In this document: positions 1 to 6,409 of the stretch, piece by piece | Layout of the letters: the number at the start of each line of letters is the position of its first letter | Numbering within the stretch: position 1 is the stretch's first letter | Assembly: GCA_002308155.1 (NCBI GenBank) | Contig: DBVQ01000081.1 | Location: 12,525-23,591, forward strand | From: Christensenella sp. UBA1260 | GTDB taxonomy: Bacteria; Bacillota; Clostridia; Christensenellales; CAG-917 | Reading direction: 5' to 3' | DNA: 11,067 nucleotides | Position numbers and translations under genes: made by a program | The notes under the pieces: model-generated | The model's database searches: none | Told to the model about the DNA's origin: nothing | What the model saw: the letters and a program-made list of their open reading frames with translations, nothing else

Positions 1-204
1 CAAGAGAAAAAGCGTGCGGAACAAATCAAAAAATACGGCGGCAAAGACCAATATGACCTTGAACTCTTGAAGCAGGACGCCAACGAAATGGGTCAAGTCC
101 TCATCAAAAAAGAGTATATTGATGAAAACGGCGACCGCCATATCGTCATCGGCAACGACAATAAAAAGAATGAAGAAATCGTAGGAAAAGACGACGTTAT
201 ATAA
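1..204 (+). CDS. C-terminal fragment of an unidentified protein
   Basis: An open frame runs from the first base of the window to a TAA at 202-204, giving the last 67 residues of a protein whose start lies upstream. The fragment is very polar. It begins with a Lys/Glu-rich, probably helical stretch, continues through a segment with Asp and Glu residues (around LIKKEYIDENGDRH), and ends in an Asn/Lys/Glu-rich tail finishing GKDDVI. I see no catalytic motif, metal-binding cysteines or membrane segment, and I do not recognise the family. The stop is only 13 bases before the TTG start of the ttcA-like gene, so the two are probably co-transcribed. The coding call is supported by the uninterrupted frame and this close spacing; the function is unknown. 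Confidence 0.6.
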   Translation, partial: QEKKRAEQIKKYGGKDQYDLELLKQDANEMGQVLIKKEYIDENGDRHIVIGNDNKKNEEIVGKDDVI

Positions 205-217
205 TTCAGGTATTATT

Positions 218-952
218 TTGCAAAAAATTTTGAGCCCAATGAGGCGCGCAATTCAAGACTACAATATGATTGAAGACGGCGACAGAATATTCGTCGGGCT
301 TTCAGGCGGAAAGGACAGCATTTTGCTCGTCTCCGCCCTTGCCGCGTATCAGCGTTTCTCCCCCGAACACTTCACTCTTCAAGCCATCACGATTGATATG
401 GGCATGAAGGAGACGGACCGCACAGTGCTTGACAAAATGACGGAATATTGCGAGAGTTTGGGCGTCAAACATCACATCGTCAAAACGGATATAGCCGAAA
501 TAATCTTTGACGCGCGAAAAGAGAGCAATCCGTGCTCACTCTGCGCAAAGATGCGTCGCGGCGCCTTAAACAACGAAATTAACCGTTTGGGAGGCGGAAA
601 ACTGGCACTGGGGCACAACGCGGACGACGTGGCGGAAACAATGCTGCTCTCTCTCCTCTATGAAGGACGCTTCTCCTGCTTTGCCCCAACCGCTTATATG
701 GACAAGTCCGGCGTGTCTCTCATTCGCCCTTTAATCTATATTGAAGAGTACGACATCAAAGCCGCAGTTGAAAGGCTCGGGCTCCCAATCCTCAAAAACC
801 CCTGCCCTGCAAACCACAACACCAAGCGCGAATATGCCAAAAACCTCATAAAGCAACTCGGCAACGATGTGCCAAACGCAAAGCAAAGCATACTGGGCGC
901 AATCTACCACCCCGAACGAATGAACTTATGGGACAAAAAAGACCACGAATAA
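218..952 (+). CDS. ttcA: TtcA-family PP-loop tRNA thiolation protein
   Basis: A 244-residue member of the TtcA/TtuA branch of PP-loop ATPases. These adenylate a tRNA base and replace oxygen with sulfur; TtcA makes 2-thiocytidine at position 32 using an iron-sulfur cluster. Visible landmarks are the PP-loop SGGKDS (29-34), CSLC giving Cys106 and Cys109, the GHNADD motif (132-137) and a third cysteine, Cys196, in NPCPA. The three cysteines match the cluster ligands known in the family. The length fits the short Firmicutes form rather than the roughly 310-residue enterobacterial one. The TTG start is chosen because the MQKILSPMRRA lead-in resembles homologues and AGG lies 7 bases upstream; the alternative is ATG at 239. 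The last five codons and the stop lie in a terminator hairpin. The exact substrate in this organism is inferred, so the symbol denotes the family. Confidence 0.88.
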   Translation: MQKILSPMRRAIQDYNMIEDGDRIFVGLSGGKDSILLVSALAAYQRFSPEHFTLQAITIDMGMKETDRTVLDKMTEYCESLGVKHHIVKTDIAEIIFDARKESNPCSLCAKMRRGALNNEINRLGGGKLALGHNADDVAETMLLSLLYEGRFSCFAPTAYMDKSGVSLIRPLIYIEEYDIKAAVERLGLPILKNPCPANHNTKREYAKNLIKQLGNDVPNAKQSILGAIYHPERMNLWDKKDHE

Positions 953-965
953 CGTGGTCTTTTTT
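935..965. terminator. Symmetrical (bidirectional) intrinsic terminator
   Basis: A perfect palindrome: six A (935-940), stem GACCACG (941-947), five-base loop (948-952), stem CGTGGTC (953-959), six T (960-965). Read on the plus strand it ends the ttcA transcript; read on the minus strand the A run becomes a U run and would end transcription of the convergent lipoprotein gene stopping at 1012. The hairpin overlaps coding sequence: its left arm encodes the C-terminal K-K-D-H-E of TtcA and the TAA stop (950-952) is in the loop. Confidence 0.85.
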
Positions 966-1011
966 AATATGGATTAAATAAAAATTTTATTCTTTACACA
1001 ATTATCAATTT

Positions 1012-1980
1012 TTAATTCTGTTGTTGTGCCGAGACAAGCGTATATGTTCCTGTTCTCAAAAAGCCCTGTTCATACTCGGGTGCGTGTGAAGTCGCAACAA
1101 ACTCGTTTATAACGATTTGAGGATTGTTTGCATTGACGTCAAAGCTTCCGTGAACGTTGAAATCAGGCGGATAATAGATGCTGAAAGTCGTGTCGTAGAT
1201 TTTTTTGTCTTCTTTGGTCACTTTTTGATATGGATCATGCTGTATATAAAAATAGATTGCGTCCTTGTTTTGACCGATTAGATAAACGCCTTCCACAACT
1301 TCGTCGCCGTTTTTGTAGCTGAACAAATAATATGGACGTGGTTTTGTCGCAAAAAAGGTTATGCTGACGTTTTCATCAAGCACATAAGTGCCTGACGGGA
1401 TCATATATCCGTCCGCATATTTATATTCGTCTTTTTCTTGCGCGAACGCCTTGCCTTCCTTGACGTACGTGCCCATCTTGTACGGCAATTCGCTTATACG
1501 ATAGTTGTGAAAATAGGTGTTGCCGTCAACCATCGACAATTTCTTTTCGGCTTGCATTATCGTGAATTGCTTGAAATCGCCGTCTGCTGCCGTCGTGAAA
1601 TCATCCGAATAGCAATAGAGCACGTCTTCTTTTTCACCGTCCTTTTTGTCGAGACACCAACTGAAAACGTATGTTCTCTCCTTGCCCGTTTCGCTTGGCT
1701 GAACAACCCTATAAGTCCCCGCAAACTTTTGTGCGCCGTCTTCAACGTAGGCAAAACTCATCTTGCCACTTGAGCCATCAAACTCAAAATAAGTGTTCGT
1801 CGGCTCTTTGTTTTCATCAAGGAAAAACCATTTGCCCGTTGACGGAGCAAATTCTTTGTCATAAGATTTTGCATCGCCTGCCGTGCCCGTTATTGCGCCA
1901 AAAAGCCCGCACCCCGCGAGAGACGCGACCGACAAAACAAGCAAAAGCACAACTGCAACAATAAGTGCTATCTTTTTCAT
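1012..1980 (-). CDS. Predicted lipoprotein with two similar beta-rich modules
   Basis: A 322-residue protein of unknown function. It starts with a lipoprotein signal peptide: MKK, a hydrophobic core (4-20) and a lipobox LAGC with the acylated cysteine at position 24, so the mature part is expected to be anchored on the outer face of the membrane. The rest is soluble and rich in aromatic and beta-forming residues. Two segments look related: about 49-107 (GKWFFLDEN, then FAGTYRV) and about 197-246 (GTYVLDEN, then VEGVYLI). A last GTYTL occurs at the C-terminus. This suggests a duplicated beta-sheet domain, perhaps lipocalin-like, but that is inference. The frame stays open upstream to 2133, yet the ATG at 1980 is preferred because it places the signal peptide at the N-terminus. 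There is no good SD, only GGAT. It ends shortly before the shared terminator at 935-965. Confidence 0.8.
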   Translation of the reverse strand: MKKIALIVAVVLLLVLSVASLAGCGLFGAITGTAGDAKSYDKEFAPSTGKWFFLDENKEPTNTYFEFDGSSGKMSFAYVEDGAQKFAGTYRVVQPSETGKERTYVFSWCLDKKDGEKEDVLYCYSDDFTTAADGDFKQFTIMQAEKKLSMVDGNTYFHNYRISELPYKMGTYVKEGKAFAQEKDEYKYADGYMIPSGTYVLDENVSITFFATKPRPYYLFSYKNGDEVVEGVYLIGQNKDAIYFYIQHDPYQKVTKEDKKIYDTTFSIYYPPDFNVHGSFDVNANNPQIVINEFVATSHAPEYEQGFLRTGTYTLVSAQQQN

Positions 1981-1992
1981 AATTTTATCCAA

Positions 1993-2021
1993 ATAATATC
2001 CAAGCACAAGATTGGTGTGAA
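1993..2021 (-). promoter_or_regulatory. Possible promoter for the lipoprotein gene at 1012-1980
   Basis: On the minus strand, TTCACA (2016-2021) and TATTAT (1993-1998) are separated by 17 bases, a fair sigma-A-type match. The -10 box ends only 12 bases before the ATG, so the transcript would have almost no leader. The match could be chance in AT-rich sequence; the gene may instead be read from the DUF1292 promoter. Confidence 0.25.
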
Positions 2022-2102
2022 GCACCGATTTGAGTCGTTTCGCTCTCTTGCGATTTAGCACCAATGTTGTGCGCGGAAGCGGCGAGAAATTTGAGGCTAT
2101 CG

Positions 2103-2131
2103 GCATCACATTTGCTACGCAAATGAAATGC
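2103..2131. repeat. Palindromic hairpin downstream of the DUF1292 gene
   Basis: On the plus strand: GCAT (2103-2106), two unpaired bases, CATTTGC (2109-2115), loop TAC, GCAAATG (2119-2125), two unpaired bases, ATGC (2128-2131). This gives a perfect 7-bp inner stem and a 4-bp outer stem. It begins 9 bases beyond the DUF1292 stop codon. Neither strand has a T run after it, so it is not a classical intrinsic terminator; it could be an mRNA-end stabilising structure or a protein-binding palindrome. Confidence 0.5.
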
Positions 2132-2139
2132 AAATTGGC

Positions 2140-2463
2140 TCAATTTTCGAGCTCGTCGCAAAGCCTGTAGAACTCGTCAAAGACCTTTTCGGCGACTTTG
2201 TCGTCAAGTTCGACTTCGAGATCGCAGACGCCGTCCTCGTCCTCTACAACGTGAAATACGATTGCCTCGTTGTCCTTTATGCCTTCAAGTTTGGATGCCG
2301 GTTTCAAGATGCAGTAGAGCTCGCCGTCCTCCTCGTTTGTGCCGAGCGGAATAACCGCCACTTGTTCAAACTCCACGGGGTTCTCTTTGTCGTCGTAAAG
2401 AGTGATGTTGTCGTGATTGTCGTCGTCAAGCAATATGTCAAGTATGTCCTTGTATTCTTCCAT
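2140..2463 (-). CDS. DUF1292 family protein (YrzB/UPF0473-like)
   Basis: A 107-residue acidic cytoplasmic protein. The N-terminal half has the pattern typical of DUF1292: NITLYDDKENPVEFEQVAVI followed by a segment reading GELYCILKPA, then an IVFHVVEDEDG segment. The C-terminal part (DDKVAEKVFDEFYRLC) should form a helix. DUF1292 proteins are small and widespread in Firmicutes, where they often neighbour the Holliday-junction resolvase gene yrvrK/ruvX and alaS-linked genes; here they sit elsewhere, and the biochemical role is unknown. The start is secure: an AGGAG lies 7 bases before the ATG, with a good promoter just upstream. The family call rests on recognised sequence pattern, not a search. 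Confidence 0.82.
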   Translation of the reverse strand: MEEYKDILDILLDDDNHDNITLYDDKENPVEFEQVAVIPLGTNEEDGELYCILKPASKLEGIKDNEAIVFHVVEDEDGVCDLEVELDDKVAEKVFDEFYRLCDELEN

Positions 2464-2487
2464 AATAGTCTCCTAAGCGTTTTTTAC

Positions 2488-2516
2488 ATTATACCCTGCC
2501 CGAAGTTTTTGAGCAA
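2488..2516 (-). promoter_or_regulatory. Promoter for the DUF1292 gene
   Basis: On the minus strand a consensus -10 TATAAT (2488-2493) is preceded, after 17 bases, by TTGCTC (2511-2516). Transcription would start near 2480, giving a short leader that includes the AGGAG ribosome binding site. It lies in the 58-base gap between two genes and is the best-looking promoter of the accessory section. Confidence 0.6.
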
Positions 2517-2521
2517 GCAAT

Positions 2522-3073
2522 TTAATCAGGAAAAGACAACTCTGTTGAGTTTATTCCCGAAATCTCGCACGCGATGATTGAAAAACTTCCGCCGTCCCTT
2601 CTCACGATAATTTTGACGATAACCTTGTCGCCCTTGTCGCTTGTTTTGAACTCAACAGGCTCTTTGGACGGCATATTTTCAAAGCTCTCTTTGAGGCGCA
2701 GGACATATTTGTAATATTCCTCGTCAATTTCATTGTAAAACGCCTCGTCAAGCTCCACAGTTTGTTTTTCGACCATTTCCATTGGTTCTTTGTGATAGCG
2801 ATAGCCAGCGCCGTCCCCAGCGTACATGCCGTCAAATACGCCTTCCTCAAGCTTGGTGTAGCCCTTGCCCTTGACAAAGTGATACTCTTCGCCATCCACA
2901 AGAATTGAATAGCTGTACGATTCTTCAAGCAATTCAAAGAGATCTTCCGCCCCTATGCCCTCATAGAGTTTGACAGGTTTATGCGAGCTTTCCTCTTTGT
3001 GGCACGCCCAAAATGCGGTGCACGCCACCGCCAAGAGCACAACTATCAAAAAAAGCATGAACAATCTCTTCAT
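2522..3073 (-). CDS. Predicted small lipoprotein, function unknown
   Basis: A 183-residue protein with a cleavable export signal: MKR, a hydrophobic core (4-16) and a cysteine at 18 in LLAVAC, a usable though not ideal lipobox; a second cysteine at 24 (FWAC) is a less likely acylation site. The mature region is acidic, with an SILVDGEEYHFVKGKGY stretch, a Glu/Tyr-rich helical region (about 107-130) and a C-terminal strand-rich segment with KVIVKIIVRRDGG. I do not recognise a family. The ATG at 3073 has no SD in front, and a promoter-like -10 sits 6 bases upstream. An internal ATG (codon 6) is preceded by GAAGAG but would remove the basic N-terminus of the signal. It follows the rplQ terminator, so it is a separate transcription unit from the ribosomal genes. 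Confidence 0.75.
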   Translation of the reverse strand: MKRLFMLFLIVVLLAVACTAFWACHKEESSHKPVKLYEGIGAEDLFELLEESYSYSILVDGEEYHFVKGKGYTKLEEGVFDGMYAGDGAGYRYHKEPMEMVEKQTVELDEAFYNEIDEEYYKYVLRLKESFENMPSKEPVEFKTSDKGDKVIVKIIVRRDGGSFSIIACEISGINSTELSFPD

Positions 3074-3079
3074 GCTTTT

Positions 3080-3108
3080 ATGATATAGTATTTTGTCTGA
3101 TATTTCAA
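3080..3108 (-). promoter_or_regulatory. Possible promoter for the lipoprotein gene at 2522-3073
   Basis: On the minus strand TTGAAA (3103-3108), a 17-base spacer and TATCAT (3080-3085) make a reasonable sigma-A-type promoter. Only six bases separate the -10 box from the ATG at 3073, which would give a leaderless mRNA. The rest of the gap up to the rplQ terminator is AT-rich; apart from a small 6-bp palindrome (GCGTAC at 3210-3215 with GTACGC at 3222-3227) I see nothing else in it. Confidence 0.4.
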
Positions 3109-3234
3109 GAGCGAGTTTACTCCTACACGGTTATTTGAGAAAAGTATAATAATACAAAACCTCTCAATTTTGATGAGATGCGCGAAAGGACGCTTGTTTT
3201 TGGATGGACGCGTACTCACTCGTACGCAACCGAC

Positions 3235-3264
3235 AAAAAAAGCGACCTGACAAAGCAGGTCGCT
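3235..3264 (-). terminator. Intrinsic terminator after rplQ
   Basis: On the minus strand the perfect 9-bp stem AGCGACCTG / CAGGTCGCT (3256-3264 with 3241-3249) closes a six-base loop and is followed directly by a T run (from 3241 down to 3235). It begins 22 bases beyond the rplQ stop codon and marks the end of the ribosomal protein cluster. Confidence 0.93.
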
Positions 3265-3286
3265 AAATTGTGAGGTTTTAAACTCA

Positions 3287-3793
3287 TTAAATGAGTTTAA
3301 GAATGCATGTTGCAGCTGCGTCGCCTCTACGATTTCCAGTCTTGAGGATGCGGGTATAACCGCCGCCTTGGCCGAGTTCGTTCTTGCGTGCATCATACTT
3401 TGGAGCATACTCTTTGAAGATCTTTTCAATGAGTGGGTGCTTTGTATCTTTGATGCGTGCTTTGAAAGCGGCTTTGGACTCTTTGTCGCCCTTCACTTCT
3501 TGGATGTCAACAAGTTCAGCCATGAGTCTTCTGCGAGCTGCGAGCTTCTTTGGTCCGTCGTTTGTAAACTCGACTGCAACCACATCGCCCTTTGCGTTTT
3601 TGACGTTCTTTTTGACTTTGACGTCATCTTGATACGTTCTGATTGCTAAAGTGATATATTTTTCTGCGAGGCTGCGAACAGATTTTGCACGGTCAACAGT
3701 TGTTTCGATTTCACCGTACCAAAGGAGTTCGGAAACCTGATTTTTGAGCATAGCCAGTCTTTGGTCTGTGCGTTTTCCTAATTTATTTGGCAT
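3287..3793 (-). CDS. rplQ: 50S ribosomal protein L17 (extended form)
   Basis: L17 is a component of the large subunit near the exit tunnel. Conserved parts are clear: the N-terminal KLGKRTDQRLAMLKNQV, IETTVDRAK (29-37), AEKYITLA (43-50), and the C-terminal block from HPLIEKIF (119-126) to GGGYTRILK (143-151) and GDAA. At 168 residues it is longer than the usual 112-130. The extra length lies mainly in two places, about 51-83 and about 98-116, both Lys/Asp-rich. I believe similar long L17s occur in other Clostridia. AGGAGG lies 5 bases before the ATG. rpoA ends 10 bases upstream, and a terminator follows, so this is the last gene of the alpha operon. Confidence 0.96.
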   Translation of the reverse strand: MPNKLGKRTDQRLAMLKNQVSELLWYGEIETTVDRAKSVRSLAEKYITLAIRTYQDDVKVKKNVKNAKGDVVAVEFTNDGPKKLAARRRLMAELVDIQEVKGDKESKAAFKARIKDTKHPLIEKIFKEYAPKYDARKNELGQGGGYTRILKTGNRRGDAAATCILKLI

Positions 3794-3803
3794 TGTGTCC
3801 TCC

Positions 3804-4760
3804 TTAGTCTTCTTGAGCCTTCAAGCCAAGGCCGAGGTCTTCGAGTTTCTTGACGACTTCTTCGAGAGATTTTCTGCCGAGATTTCTCACTTTGAGCATA
3901 TCGTCTTCGGTACGCTTTGTGAGGTCCTCGACTGTGTGAATATTTGCGCGTTTCAAGCAGTTGTATGAACGCACTGACAAATCAAGATCTTCAACTGACA
4001 TCTCGAGAATCTTGCGGGTTCCGTCTGGCTTTTGCTCGACGAGAATATCTTTTTCCGCCATATTTTCAACGAGGTCAACAAAGAGTCTGATGTGGTCGTT
4101 CATAATCTTTGCGGCGAGAGACGTGATTTCCCTTGCGGAAGTTGTGCCGTCTGTCGTCACTTCAAGTGTGAGCTTGTCAAAGTCAATGCTTTGTTCAACA
4201 CGAGTGTTTTCAACAGCATAGTTGACTTTGACGACCGGTGTGTAGATAGAGTCGATCGGGATGAAGCCGATTGGTGCATGGTTGTCCTTGTTCTTTTGAG
4301 CTGGGACATAACCTCTGCCGCAGTCAACGTAGATCACCATATCAAGCACTGCGCCCTCATCGAGTGTGCAGATGATTTGGTCTTGATTGACAACTTCGAC
4401 GCCGAGTGGGCATTCAATATCGCCTGCCCTCACAACACCGACTGAGTTTGCTTCGAGATGGCATTCTTGCTTGCCTGCTGTCTCGAGAGCGCTCGCCACT
4501 TTGAAACGTACAGTTTTGAGGTTGAGAATGATTTCGGTGACTTCTTCTTTGACACCCTTGATAGTGGAGAACTCGTGGTCAACTCCCGCAATCTTAATGC
4601 CAACTGCTGCGGCACCCGGAAGTGCAGAGAGAAGAATACGGCGCAATGCGTTGCCAACAGTTGTGCCAAAACCACGCTCGAGTGGCTCGACGACGAACTT
4701 TGCACAATTTCTGCTTTCGTTCTCTTCGCATGTTATCTTTGGACTTTTGATCTCCATCAT
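3804..4760 (-). CDS. rpoA: DNA-directed RNA polymerase subunit alpha
   Basis: Alpha dimerises to start assembly of RNA polymerase; its C-terminal domain contacts UP elements and activators. The 318 residues match the normal length. The N-terminal domain shows the signature GFGTTVGNALRRILLSALPG (31-50), and the C-terminal domain starts near 254 (MSVEDLDLSVRSYNCLKRA) and includes the helix-hairpin-helix region VRNLGRKSLEEV. The two domains are joined by a short linker. GGAGG lies 8 bases before the first ATG; the second ATG (4757) is a less well spaced alternative. The gene sits 20 bases after rpsD and 10 before rplQ, the usual alpha-operon order, and its TAA directly abuts the rplQ ribosome binding site. 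Confidence 0.98.
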   Translation of the reverse strand: MMEIKSPKITCEENESRNCAKFVVEPLERGFGTTVGNALRRILLSALPGAAAVGIKIAGVDHEFSTIKGVKEEVTEIILNLKTVRFKVASALETAGKQECHLEANSVGVVRAGDIECPLGVEVVNQDQIICTLDEGAVLDMVIYVDCGRGYVPAQKNKDNHAPIGFIPIDSIYTPVVKVNYAVENTRVEQSIDFDKLTLEVTTDGTTSAREITSLAAKIMNDHIRLFVDLVENMAEKDILVEQKPDGTRKILEMSVEDLDLSVRSYNCLKRANIHTVEDLTKRTEDDMLKVRNLGRKSLEEVVKKLEDLGLGLKAQED

Positions 4761-4780
4761 ATCTTAATCCTCCAAACTTA

Positions 4781-5404
4781 TTATTTAGAATACAACTCGA
4801 CGATAAGGTGTTCTTGGATGTCGAGGTCGATATCGCTGCGCTCTGGAAGTGCAACAACTTTGCCTGTCAAGGTTGCGTTGTCAAACTCAAGCCATTTGAC
4901 GAGGTTCAAGTTCTTTGTTTCCTTGACTGCGTCCCACATCGTAGAATCCTTTTTGTTTTCTTTGACTGCAATGACGTCGCCTGCTTTCACAAGGTAAGAA
5001 GCGATGTTGACGTTCTTGCCATTGACTTGGATGTGTCCATGGTTGACGATTTGACGAGCCATAGCACGGGATGAACCAAGACCAAGACGATAAACAACGT
5101 TGTCAAGACGTCTTTCGATGAGGCAAAGCATGTTATCACCTGTGACACCGCGCATTTCGGACGCTTTGTCATAGTACATCTTGAATTGTTTTTCTGTCAC
5201 GCCATAGTAGCGTTTTGTTTTTTGCTTTTCACGAAGTTGTACGGAATATCCGCTTGCTTTCTTTCTGCTCTTGCCGTGGTCGCCAGGTGCTGCATACTTC
5301 TTGAGAAGTGGGCACTTGTCGGAGTTGCACTTTGCGCCCTTCAAATAGAGCTTGCAACCTTCACGTCTGCATTGACGGCAATCTGCACCAGTATATTTAG
5401 CCAT
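4781..5404 (-). CDS. rpsD: 30S ribosomal protein S4, zinc-binding form
   Basis: S4 nucleates assembly of the 30S body by binding the 5' domain of 16S rRNA. It is 207 residues, the normal length. The N-terminal domain carries Cys9, Cys12, Cys26 and Cys31, the four zinc ligands of the C+ form, plus an additional Cys17. The central region holds REKQK and YYGVTEKQF. The S4 RNA-binding fold covers about 97-160, with ERRLDNVVYRLG and the loop SRAMARQIVNHGHIQVNGK. In Escherichia coli S4 also represses translation of the alpha operon by binding the rpsM leader; here rpsD is likewise inside that operon, and the leader is long (6196-6403). GGAGG lies 6 bases before the ATG, and rpsK ends 13 bases upstream. 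Confidence 0.98.
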   Translation of the reverse strand: MAKYTGADCRQCRREGCKLYLKGAKCNSDKCPLLKKYAAPGDHGKSRKKASGYSVQLREKQKTKRYYGVTEKQFKMYYDKASEMRGVTGDNMLCLIERRLDNVVYRLGLGSSRAMARQIVNHGHIQVNGKNVNIASYLVKAGDVIAVKENKKDSTMWDAVKETKNLNLVKWLEFDNATLTGKVVALPERSDIDLDIQEHLIVELYSK

Positions 5405-5417
5405 AGTTTACCTCCAA

Positions 5418-5813
5418 TTACAGTCTTCTCGCCTTTGGCGGACGGCAACCGTTGTGTGCGATTGGAGACACATCTTGAATGAGAGTGACTTCCATACCGA
5501 CATTTGCGAGTGCGCGGATAGCGGATTCTCTGCCTTGACCCGGACCTTTGACATAAACCTCAACAGTTCTCATGCCTTGGTCGTAAGCAATCTTTGCAGC
5601 GTCTTCGCTGACCATTTGTGCTGCGAACGGAGTGGACTTTCTGCTGCCGCGGAGTTTGAGCTTGCCTGCGGAAGACCATGAAATCGCGTTGCCGTTCATA
5701 TCAGTGATGGTGACGATTGTGTTGTTGAAGGAAGCGTGAATGTGCACTTGACCTTTCTCAACGTGCTTGATATCTTTTCTCTTTTTAATAGCTTTTCTTG
5801 CGATACCTGCCAT
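5418..5813 (-). CDS. rpsK: 30S ribosomal protein S11
   Basis: S11 forms part of the platform of the small subunit, next to S6, S18 and the mRNA exit. The 131-residue length is normal. Diagnostic stretches are HIHASFNNTIVTITD (24-38), GSRKSTPFAAQ (56-66), and the C-terminal HNGCRPPKARRL. The Lys-rich N-terminus (KAIKKRKDIKHVEKG) is typical of Gram-positive S11. GGAGG lies 8 bases before the ATG; 13 bases separate it from rpsM upstream and 13 from rpsD downstream, so all three are translated from one message. Confidence 0.98.
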   Translation of the reverse strand: MAGIARKAIKKRKDIKHVEKGQVHIHASFNNTIVTITDMNGNAISWSSAGKLKLRGSRKSTPFAAQMVSEDAAKIAYDQGMRTVEVYVKGPGQGRESAIRALANVGMEVTLIQDVSPIAHNGCRPPKARRL

Positions 5814-5826
5814 AGTTCAAGCCTCC

Positions 5827-6195
5827 TTATGATTTCTTGCGAGAAACTGCTCTCTTTGGGCCCTTTCTCGTACGAGCGTTTTGCTTTGTGTTTTGACCAC
5901 GGACAGGGAGACCCTTTCTGTGGCGTACGCCGCGATAGCAACCGATTTCCATGAGTCGTTTGATATTCAAACCGACTTCACGTTTAAGATCACCTTCGAC
6001 GTGCAAGTTCTTTTCAATGTAATCACGGATGAGTGAAACTTGATCTTCTGTGAGATCCTTGACTCTGATGTCAGGATTGATGCCTGTTTCGCTCAAGATC
6101 TTTTGAGAAGTTGGAAGACCGATACCATAGATATAGGTAAGTCCGTATTCAATTCTCTTTTCGCGTGGGAGATCCACGCCGGCGATTCTTGCCAT
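5827..6195 (-). CDS. rpsM: 30S ribosomal protein S13
   Basis: S13 sits in the head of the 30S subunit, contacting 5S rRNA/L5 across bridge B1 and the P-site tRNA through its basic tail. The 122 residues start MARIAGVDLPREKRIEYGLTYIYGIG-like and contain the helix-two-turn-helix region (about 14-50), GCYRGVRHRKGLPVRGQ (85-101) and the typical NARTRKGPKR tail. GGAGG lies 6 bases before the ATG. It is the first gene of the alpha operon and is preceded by a 265-base gap with a promoter and a probably structured leader, in contrast to the tight spacing of the rest of the cluster. Confidence 0.98.
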   Translation of the reverse strand: MARIAGVDLPREKRIEYGLTYIYGIGLPTSQKILSETGINPDIRVKDLTEDQVSLIRDYIEKNLHVEGDLKREVGLNIKRLMEIGCYRGVRHRKGLPVRGQNTKQNARTRKGPKRAVSRKKS

Positions 6196-6242
6196 TTTCT
6201 ACCTCCAAATAGTGTAAAAATGTTTTTTTGTATCTATGCCAC

Positions 6243-6292
6243 GTACAGGTAGTTGCCTTGAAATTGGAATGCAGCAACCAGCCGCCCCGTAC
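6243..6292 (-). promoter_or_regulatory. Leader hairpin II in the rpsM 5' UTR
   Basis: In the minus-strand RNA, GUACGGG (6292-6286) can pair with CCUGUAC (6249-6243), a 7-bp stem with one G-U pair. Inside it GUUGC (6278-6274) pairs with GCAAC (6256-6252). On the plus strand the G-U position would be an A-C mismatch, so the structure fits the rpsM mRNA only. It ends 47 bases before the rpsM start codon. A role in autoregulation by S4 is inference. Confidence 0.4.
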
Positions 6293-6321
6293 AAAATTGC
6301 CTCAATTTTCGCCAAAATATA

Positions 6322-6350
6322 ATAATATTTTGCTTGCTTTAAACGCACAA
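6322..6350 (-). promoter_or_regulatory. Possible second promoter for the rpsM operon
   Basis: On the minus strand TTGTGC (6345-6350), 17 bases and TATTAT (6322-6327). Its -35 box overlaps the outer arm of leader hairpin I. Weaker than the promoter at 6410-6438, and may be a chance match in AT-rich DNA. Confidence 0.25.
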
Positions 6351-6388
6351 AATCCCCGGCAAACTGTCTTGCAGGGATTTTTTTGCGC
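6345..6388 (-). promoter_or_regulatory. Leader hairpin I in the rpsM 5' UTR
   Basis: In the minus-strand RNA, AAAAUCCC (6381-6374) pairs with GGGAUUUU (6356-6349), an inner GCAA/UUGC stem (6372-6369 with 6362-6359) stacks above it, and after a three-A bulge GCGC (6388-6385) pairs with GUGC (6348-6345) through one G-U pair that would be a mismatch on the plus strand. The plus strand shows T7 (6378-6384) after the hairpin, so it could also act as a terminator for antisense transcription. Confidence 0.45.
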
Positions 6389-6409
6389 TAAAATGACGCT
6401 CAATTTGCA

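Noticed and set aside
1981..2133. A 51-residue N-terminal extension of the first lipoprotein
   Set aside because: It would place the signal peptide internally; the ATG at 1980 gives a standard lipoprotein signal.
3210..3227. Small palindrome GCGTAC/GTACGC downstream of the rplQ terminator
   Set aside because: Six base pairs with no T run and no clear relation to a gene; likely chance.
4458..4997. A 179-codon plus-strand frame across rpoA and rpsD
   Set aside because: Antisense to two highly conserved genes, no ribosome binding site and no recognisable domain.
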